NCBI GenBank assembly: GCA_014526335.1
Contig: JACTAT010000049.1
Location: 620,001 to 684,000, forward strand
DNA from: Chrysaora quinquecirrha
Taxonomy: Eukaryota; Cnidaria; Scyphozoa; Semaeostomeae; Pelagiidae
Reading direction: 5' to 3'
Length of the DNA: 64,000 bases
The notes beneath the pieces were generated by a model. The model did no database searches, had not been told where the DNA came from, and saw only the letters and a list, made by a program, of their open reading frames with translations. This document shows positions 57,000 through 64,000 of this stretch, in pieces; the first letter of the stretch is position 1; each line of letters opens with the position of its first letter. Position numbers and translations under genes: made by a program.

Positions 57000-57205
57000 T
57001 TTAGTATATACTGATTAACAATGATATAGGGTATGTAGAGTAGAGAGGGTATATATGTGTGTATTAGGTAATTTTGTATTGTTTAACGTATACAACTAGA
57101 AATGTACTTATTTTTGGGATATATGTATGCATTAACAATTATATAGGGTATGTTGAGTAGAGAGGGTATATATGCATGTATAAGGTAATTTTGTATTGTT
57201 TATTG
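57000..57205. repeat. Dispersed repeat copies 2 and 3
   Basis: Two tandem units of about 115-120 bases with the same phrases as 55335-55515. Confidence 0.7.
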
Positions 57206-57228
57206 GGATATGGATATGGACCTCAAAT

Positions 57229-57440
57229 GAACGGGAGGTCCATTCCAGTCACATCATGCAGTTAAACAGAGACATTTGAAGATAATTCACGATGGAGAAG
57301 GAACGAATGGGAGGTCCATTCCAGTCACATCATGCAGGTAAACAGAGACATCGGAAGATAATTCATGATGGACAACAAACGAACGGGAGGCCCATTCCAG
57401 TCACATCATGCAGATGAACAGATACCTCAGAAGATTATAC
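57229..57440. repeat. Tandem repeat, about 74-bp unit, three copies
   Basis: GGGAGG(T/C)CCATTCCAGTCA begins units near 57234, 57309 and 57385. Each continues through ATCATGCAG, AACAGA and GAAGAT words. The third copy is cut short. Confidence 0.8.
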
Positions 57441-57888
57441 AGTCCTGCCAGTTTGATGTTTGATGGGCAAAAACATCGAGGTTTAAACCCAAAATTCCAC
57501 TCGCATAGAGGCACAGAAGAGATTGGCACATGAACAAATATAACATGAGTAACCTTCAGCACAATCTGGTTTGATTCAATATGATCATCAAAGCAAAAAG
57601 CTTAGTCAACTTGGTAAAAAGTAATTTAGTTGCTTTCACACCACTCAAGCTAATGGACATTTCAAGCAATAAAAACTACAATTTACAATGCTCAAAAACC
57701 GTAATTATTCTATCAAGTGTCTGATGCGTTTTTAAGTTCTTAATGGTCTAGTTATTCGGGAATCTCGCATGATCACAGAAATTGTTAAATGAATTTGTCT
57801 ATCTGTTGAGGTCTCTGTTAGTCCGGGCGTGAGGTAACTCGAAAGAGGCGTGCTTAATCATGCTTAATTACGGTAGATATAAATCGGT

Positions 57889-58630
57889 TCAAAACAAGTC
57901 TTCATTGTCTGATTCATACTCATAAGCAAGCCAGTTTTCATCAAAACCATTCCTATCATCGTCTTCTGCTTCTTCTTCTTCTTCTTCTTCTTTTTCTTCT
58001 TCGTTGAGTTTGGGATTTTGAAGTTGATTATTATGGGGCTCCTTTTCAGCAAGTTCCTGCCTATTGCTTCTTTCGGTAAAATTCATATCTGTATGAACGA
58101 AATCAGACTCGTGCGACAATAACAACGAAAGATCTACAAATTTATTAGTGAAGAAACCACTATTTTAAACTACATAGTTCTCAATTTCAAGTTTCTTAAG
58201 CTTTAACAGTGTGGTAATTCCTAAGGAACGCGAGTCTGTCTGAAGACAAGACCCAATTTCCTTGCTCAATGTCTCCAGAATTGCAATGTGATGCTGAAAC
58301 AACGTCTTAATTTCATTTTTTAGCATATCTTCCTCTTCGTTGCATCATTGGAGCAAATTATGCATGTCAATCATCTTTCTTTTCTCACTCTGGGGAACAT
58401 TATAGTCCACATTGTTTTGCTTATAGTCCACATTGTTTTGCCAGGAACATTTTGATAAAGCAATGAACCTGGATCTTTCAATTCATCAAACTTCAGACAA
58501 TTTGACAGGATGTCAATGTACTCTTCCAAGCTGCTTCGATGCTCATTGTAAGCTGAGCTTGTAAGTTCCTCATTAAGTTCGATGTCCTTGTTAATTGCTT
58601 GGAAAGTCTTATTGCAATTTTGTAATTTGT
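57889..58630 (-). pseudogene. Host-like coding exons with coiled-coil and acidic tail
   Basis: Minus-strand protein-like segments: near 58600-58440 (LEEYIDILSNCLKFDELKDP), near 58345-58170 (EDMLKNEIKTLFQHHIAILE, helical), and near 58131-57889, an acidic end with a Glu run from a TTC repeat and ENWLAYEYESDNEDLF before a TGA. A 20-21-base tandem duplication at about 58400-58441 and a TGA near 58347 interrupt the text. An AG before 58131 could be a splice acceptor. No family recognised. The 5' part is cut by the Penelope fragment. Confidence 0.4.
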
Positions 58631-58631
58631 A

Positions 58632-59520
58632 GGTACACCATTCCACACCAGGAGGGCATAAATGTATGCCTAAATGCACTTGTACAACACTATGGGACAG
58701 CCACGCCCTTCTAATACAATATGTCGAGATAATGATGAACTTTATCTTTAAGCACAACTACGCCATATTCAATGGTAAATTCTACCAACAGGTCAGGGGG
58801 ACAGCAATGGGAAGCCCATTTGCCCCTAATTATGTTAACATATTTATGACATTTATAGAAAACAATATATCCCACAATGCCCCTAGGGTGATGACCCCTA
58901 TAATCTGGAAGAGATACATTGATGATATATTTCTCATATGGCCACAGAGAAGATCTCTAACTGTTTCTTGAGTACACCAATACTGTACATCATTCTATAA
59001 AATTTGAATCATCCTTCTCGAAACACAAGATTAATTTCTTGGATACAACTATAAATTTAACAGAAGATGGAACTGTTACTAGTTCTTTATATCAGAAAAC
59101 AACAGACTCATGTGGCTTACTCCATAGGGATTCTTTTCACCCATGGAGCAGAAAAGCAGGGGTAATTTACAGCCAAGCGCTAAGATATAGAAAAGTCACA
59201 ACTGCTAATGGTGAGTTATTCACAAATCTCAAAAACCTGAAAGTCCACTTGGTTGGCAGAGGGTATGATAAAAAAGAGATTGACAATTCAATAAAGTTTT
59301 GAAACTAATAAAAGGGGTAGAAATCTACCTTTTAATATACCATGTGACAACAAAACAATAAAAATTCGTAACATTTTAAAACAAAATTGGAAGATAATAA
59401 CTGAGGATGATGAATTAACACACGTTTGGACTCAAACTCCAATTCTGGCGATGAAAAGACACAAAAATATTGGAGATTTTCTAACTCACACAAAATTCAC
59501 AATTAATGATAATGACACAA
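58632..59520 (+). pseudogene. Penelope-like element reverse transcriptase fragment
   Basis: RT text starts at IPHQEGINVCLNAL (about 58640-58681). After a frameshift near 58705 it gives NFIFKHNYAIFNGKFYQQ, GTAMGSPFAPNYVN and the active-site WKRYIDDIFLIW near 58910-58945. After another break near 58970: FLDTTINLTEDGTVTSSLYQ, then ALRYRKVTTANGE. A third open part ends near 59520 with KRHKNIGDFLTHTKF. NG..YxQ, GTAMG and RYIDDIF are characteristic of Penelope-like RTs. No GIY-YIG endonuclease is recognised downstream. The 5' truncation is typical of these elements. Confidence 0.85.
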
Positions 59521-59957
59521 ATCAGACTGAATGAACACGATACAGTCACACCTTATATGTTACCTATTCTGCTAGCATCATTCCTGGATGCAGGAGTGAC
59601 GGGGCACCCATGTGTAATGGAACATACCGATCATAGGCCCCGAAATGCTCTATATGGGAGGTTAGCTGAGGAGCTAGCTTTGAACAATGTAACTCGCATC
59701 GGATACACTATAAAGCTAAAAAACATATAATTGGGACCCAGTCCCCTTACTTCACATACATGTTGCCTTCTTTTTCGGTAATCGTTTTATCTTTTCTTCA
59801 GACACTAGGCCAGAAAACCAATTTCAAAGACAACTAGGTGATCTTCCTTTAATGTTGCTATTTTGCAATGCCTAACTGAATCTTGCTAACACTGCTTACT
59901 GTAACGTGATTTTTGATGTTATTTAGAGTCATTCATTTCATTCCTTCTGTATTTACA

Positions 59958-60234
59958 GGTGTGGCTTACTTTGAAACAACAAATCTGTTGCTGTTGGTCT
60001 TGCCTTCCCAGAAAGACGCACGATTCATGGAAGAGCTATTCCACCAAGCCATGTCTGTGTTCAGATTCTTGCTAAACAGCCAGCACCACTGAAAGCACCT
60101 TGGCCAGTAAATGATGAGGAAGAGAACCAATTTCTAACAGCGAATTGTTTTTTCGCACTTCCAAGAGAGCACGTTCGTATAAACAAGCTAGAAAATGGAA
60201 AACTTAGTTTTGTACCATTTGATGCCTGTTAGGA
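59958..60234 (+). CDS. Possible last exon of an unrecognised gene
   Basis: A strong acceptor (TTCTGTATTTACAG) ends at 59958. From about 59985 to the TAG at 60232-60234 the frame reads VAVGLAFPERRTIHGRAIPP and continues to FVPFDAC, over 80 protein-like codons. A TGA about ten bases before this reading and the frame at the acceptor do not fit, so there is either a frameshift or a different border. No family recognised. Confidence 0.35.
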
Positions 60235-60239
60235 ATTGT

Positions 60240-61730
60240 CCTACCTAAATACACTATTTCGCCAAATATGGCCGACTCAAGTTTCATTGTTACTGAAGAT
60301 AGCGGTAGCGACGAGATTCATCTCTTTGTTAGTTGTTACCGATATCCACAATAACTGTGGAACTTTTTTAACATTCATTGCATTTACGAAGTCTGCCATC
60401 TTTAGCGTGTATTTCTTAAAAATCCGACTTTGTTAACAACAACATTGCATCGAACTCCTTTATTGTATAGTAAGATGAAATGTGACGCTTTTTATATTGT
60501 GTGGTAGAAGGCAGGGTAATACTAACATTACAGATTTAATGGCTAAGTGAGCTTGTCACTTTAGTATAACTCCCTGAAACAAACTTTTTCCTTTCTACGT
60601 ATATTTTCGAGGGGCAAATCACTCCAAAAAATCTCGTCCACTTTTTGAAAAATCCTTTTGTTATTTTGAAAATCCTTAATTAATTTTCAGGAAATTCTAT
60701 TGTTGTGTTTTGTTATTGTTTTGTTACGTGCGTGTTCTGCATTCTGTTGTTTGCTGATAACCATAATGTAACGCGTATTGCTATTTATGTTCCTTTGTAA
60801 CTAATTCTGATATTACTGATATTCTGATAGCAATTTTGGTATGTATCATTGTGTACAATCTATGTATCATCATTCGTTTACAACATCTCATACAAATAGA
60901 GATGTCACTGTCTCTATCCCCTTGCCTTCTATGCTGAGTAAACAAATTGAAAGCAGATGTCAAGGATAGTTTAAAAAAGCGCAAACTTTACTACTGTGTT
61001 GTCTGTCAAAATGCTGCAGATCCCTTATTGCCTGTGTACGCTGGCTCATCTTTGTGGAGAATTTTTTCTTCACTGCAATGACTACAATATTCTGTTCTTG
61101 AGATCCCTGCTAATCCCGGGTCTCCAAATATGGTTATGCGAAGTGTGGAAAATGAAACAGTTGCGATGTTGAGATTAGGTTAGTAATTAATATTATAATG
61201 ATTGTAATAATACAAAATTATAATATAAATAAATGTTATTATTTGATGCTCTTGTTATCATCGTCAGGGATTGTGCACAAATGAAGTCAATTGTTAGGGG
61301 GGAGCGGAGTTATGCGAAAGTTGACGCTGGTCGACGGGGGGAGTGGAGGGGGGTGTGGCACTTCTGTTTACGCCAACCTTCACAATTTCAAACGTACAGC
61401 CGCACATATCAAAAATGTTTTTTGAGAGCTCTAGTAGGCACATGTAGTAGCAGAGTGGCCAAGCTTTGCACAGCAGTACAATAAAAATCCGCGTGTAAGA
61501 ACCTGCGTGAAAGGCAGAAAATCGATTTCGGGGGCACATCGTGTATATTGAACAATGGAAGTACCCACAAGGTAAAGACAAAAGTAAGTAAAAATAACAG
61601 TGGTATTCTTATTTAACGCCCCTCAAGTTTCTGGCCACTCCGTTTCTTCGTGCCCTCTGCTTCTCAATTTTCTTTTTACTTCACATTTGATGCCAGAAAA
61701 GGGTTTGTGCGTGTTTACATCAAACAAGGT
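60240..61730. other. Non-coding stretch
   Basis: No supported gene or repeat. ORFs at 61233-61581 on both strands are unsupported. Confidence 0.35.
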
Positions 61731-61734
61731 TTGT

Positions 61735-62756
61735 ATAATGTTAGTATATTTTGATAAAATGAACCTCAATACGCATAAACGCTTGATTTTTCATGCAATC
61801 TGATGATTTCGTTGTTTTTCGGGCATTTTGTAAGTTTGGGGTTGGTTTGGGCTGCATGACCACCCTTATAGGACATGATGTTTGCAATGTATTTTGATAA
61901 AATGAACCTCAATACGCATAAACGCTTGATTTTTCATGCAATCTGATGATTTCGTTGTTTTTTAGGCATTTTGTAAGTTTGGGTTGGTTTGGGCTGCATG
62001 ACCACCCTTATAGGACATGATGTTTGCTATGTCTTTTGATAAAATGAATCTCAATACGCATAAATGCTTGATTTTTCATGCAATCTGATGATTTCGTTGT
62101 TTTTCGGGCATTTTGTAAGTTTGGGATTGGTTTGGGCTGAATGACCACCCTTATAGGACATGATGTTTGTTATGTATTTTGATAAAATGAACATCAATAC
62201 GCATAAACGCTTGATTTTTCATGCAATCTGATGATTTCGTTGTTTTTCGGGCATTTCGTAAGTTTGGGGTTGGTTTGGGCTGCATGACCACCCTTATAGG
62301 ACATGATGTTTGCAATGTATTTTGATAAAATGAACCTCAATACGCATAGACGCTTGATTTTTCATGCAATCTGATGATTTCGTTGTTTTTCGGGCATTTT
62401 GTAAGTTTGGGGTTGGTTTGGGCTGCATGACCAACCTTATAGGACATGATGTTTGCTATGTATTTTGATAAAATGAACCTCAATACGCATAAACGGTTGA
62501 TTTTTCATGCAATCTGATGATTTCGTTGTTTTTCGGGCATTTTGTAAGTTTGGGGTTGGTTTGGGCTGCATGACGACCCTTATAGGACATGATGTTTGCT
62601 ATTTATTTTGATAAAATGAACCTCAATACGCATAAACGCTTGATTTTTCATGCAATCTGATGATTTCGTTGTTTTTCGGGCATGTTGTAAGTTTGGGGTT
62701 GGTTTGGGCTGCATGACCACCCTTATAGGACATGATGTTTGCTATGTATTTTGATA
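61735..62756. repeat. 143-bp satellite, seven units
   Basis: GATAAAATGA begins units at 61753, 61896, 62038, 62181, 62324, 62467 and 62610, with a final partial start at 62753. The spacing is 143 bases, once 142. Units are highly similar and contain TTGATTTTTCATGCAATCTG, GGTTGGTTTGGGCT and ACCCTTATAGGACATGATG. The unit is not a multiple of three and has no coding use. The right edge is sharp at GATAAAAGG. Confidence 0.95.
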
Positions 62757-62769
62757 AAAGGCGGGATTT

Positions 62770-63090
62770 GTCCTGAAAACTTGAAAAAAGCGTGCGAGCT
62801 TTTTATGTTTCGTGCAAGGGCTTTGCTATCACTTTGTCTGTTCAGATTATAACAGCCTGAGAACCCGTGTGAGTTGATGCATAAAAAACAATGTTAATTT
62901 GATTGATTATTTGGAAAAAAATACCTTCAAAATTTGTTATTTCTGCAACTTCAGTCCAAAAATTGGCAGCATATTCTCTGTTACAATTTCTGACGTCTTT
63001 ATGATTCCATAGCGCAGGGCGTTATTTCAATTTTATTATCAACAGATCGATTGCTAGCCAGCGCTTGTAACTCATTTAGCTGCTAACTAA
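62770..63090. other. Non-coding stretch right of the satellite
   Basis: No gene or repeat recognised. Confidence 0.35.
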
Positions 63091-63390
63091 CTAGCTTTCT
63101 CGCATGAACAAGCTCGGAAAAGTTGGCAGCCGAGAGCGCCAAGGGATATACAGTATATGAAATTTTGTTGCACGCGCCTGCAAGCACTTGCAACAGATTG
63201 TACAGTGTGAATCAAGCCCTACAATTTCCTCGCAATTTGCTCCCTGAGATCTGCAAAAGTGAATCATTCCTCCATTTACGCAAGTGCCAAAGTTAGTCAC
63301 CAAAATAGCAGCAATCAATGAAATGGAAATTTGAAATACCACATATATGGCAACGGGGTCTCCGCTACTCCAACTGTAAAAAGTTTTCTG
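63091..63390 (-). CDS. Candidate exon: hydrophobic segment followed by Cys-rich text
   Basis: A minus-strand frame is open from an acceptor-like TTTTTACAG at about 63390-63382. It holds a hydrophobic stretch (ISISLIAAILVTNFG), then seven Cys within about 35 residues (spaced as in CVNGGMIHFC, GANC, HCTICCKC), and a stop at 63093-63091. There is no in-frame ATG before the hydrophobic part (the first start-like codon is GTG). It could be an internal exon of a membrane or secreted Cys-rich protein, or chance. No family recognised. Confidence 0.25.
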   Translation of the reverse strand, partial: QKTFYSWSSGDPVAIYVVFQISISLIAAILVTNFGTCVNGGMIHFCRSQGANCEEIVGLDSHCTICCKCLQARATKFHILYIPWRSRLPTFPSLFMRES

Positions 63391-63672
63391 GGGCGCCGCA
63401 ATTTTGACCCTTGGTCAGTGCAGGTAAAAGTTATAGGAACACCTTGTGTACAAACATAACAAAAGTAGAAAAAAGACAAAATTTCAGAGCGTTATCATAA
63501 ATGGACCACTAAAATAAGCACCGGCAGAAATCAACACATAAGGAAAAACGTGCACTACATAAAACAGTCTTAAATCACGATGAGTAAAGAAAACTAAACG
63601 ATAAAAAAATAAAGCAACGACACATGAATAAAGAGCAGCAAATAAAGCAAATTTTCAAGAATAGAATATTAA

Positions 63673-63933
63673 TCAGTCTTCCATATCATAATCTCTTTCC
63701 TCTTCATCTGATGAGTCATCGTCTGAAGAGCATATATCATTTATGTTGCTCGGGAAGTCGGAATCAGCTGTCTCTTCACACACTTCTACGGCTTCAACGT
63801 CAGGGCAGAGAGAAAACCAGTAGCTGCCAAGTCTAAGTTGTCTTGCACAGAATGCCTTTCCTTTTCTGATAATCGCCTTTTTCCCTTCCGCTATCTCGTC
63901 GGAGTCGGAAATCTTCATTGAAGCATATCGCTT
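63673..63933 (-). CDS. Last exon of a host gene with acidic C-terminus
   Basis: A good polypyrimidine tract and AG (63934) precede the exon. The frame runs from 63933 to a TAA/TGA-type stop at 63675-63673 without interruption, about 86 codons including MKISDSDEIAEGKKAIIRKG and LRLGSYWFSLCPDVEAVEVC. It ends in a Ser/Asp/Glu-rich tail. The ATG at 63918 may be internal. No family recognised. Upstream exons lie beyond the window. Confidence 0.5.
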   Translation of the reverse strand, partial: KRYASMKISDSDEIAEGKKAIIRKGKAFCARQLRLGSYWFSLCPDVEAVEVCEETADSDFPSNINDICSSDDDSSDEEERDYDMED

Positions 63934-64000
63934 CTATAGTTGTAGGGAGAGAAGGGCAATTAATGCTGTGTTCTGTATGATTTGTGCAAACATACAACAA

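Noticed and set aside
61735..62756. CRISPR-like regular repeat array
   Set aside because: The units are contiguous 143-bp copies with no unique spacers, so this is a satellite in a eukaryotic genome.

Overview
This window looks like eukaryotic, AT-rich, intron-bearing DNA from an invertebrate animal. It carries DIRS, BEL/Pao, Copia, Gypsy, Penelope, LINE, Tc1/pogo-like and Harbinger-like elements together. That mixture suggests a marine invertebrate, possibly a cnidarian, but no single feature proves it. There are no rRNA, tRNA or prokaryotic operon features. Most protein-like sequence is decayed mobile DNA, and the few probable host genes are recognised by exons with good splice sites and compatible phases.

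Layout. 1-3.57 kb: 3' part of a DIRS-type tyrosine-recombinase retrotransposon ending in nested terminal repeats. 5.4-5.8 kb: BEL/Pao reverse transcriptase (RT) scrap. 7.5-8.7 kb: minus-strand exons of an OTU-domain protease gene. 9.8-11.6 kb: a compact unit with TATA box, Rep-like HUH endonuclease plus SF3-type helicase in one frame with three stops, poly(A) signal, then an inverted array of 11-bp-spaced iterons. 12.0-13.0 kb: dead Tc1-like transposase. 13.09-19.03 kb: complete BEL/Pao element with both LTRs and a 5-bp target duplication, but lacking the integrase core. 19.2-21.9 kb: a six-exon minus-strand host gene whose phases close to a 336-residue protein. 23.5-30.5 kb: a Copia element interrupted in gag by a 2.38-kb element with a TAA target duplication. 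30.7-31.7 kb: a solo LTR matching, in inverse orientation, the LTR at 44.7-45.8 kb. 34.4-36.0 kb: Gypsy and LINE scraps. 36.9-41.7 kb: last five exons of a plus-strand host gene whose introns hold several MITEs. 42.6-43.7 kb: tandem and low-complexity repeats. 44.7-47.9 kb: 5'-truncated minus-strand BEL/Pao with 3' LTR. 48.4-50.1 kb: LINE 3' end. 51.5-54.6 kb: BEL and Gypsy gag-protease scraps. 55-57.4 kb: minisatellites. 57.9-60.2 kb: host-like exons and a Penelope RT fragment. 61.7-62.8 kb: a 143-bp satellite. 63-64 kb: minus-strand exon candidates.

The strongest candidate for an undescribed system is the Rep-like unit with its adjacent inverted iteron array, which resembles a rolling-circle or hairpin replicon, or a transposon derived from one. 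Second is a family of TA-flanked MITEs at 33.6-49.3 kb in which a short word repeated in the terminal repeats and interior differs between copies but is largely uniform within a copy. All calls come from reading the sequence by eye; no database search was run.
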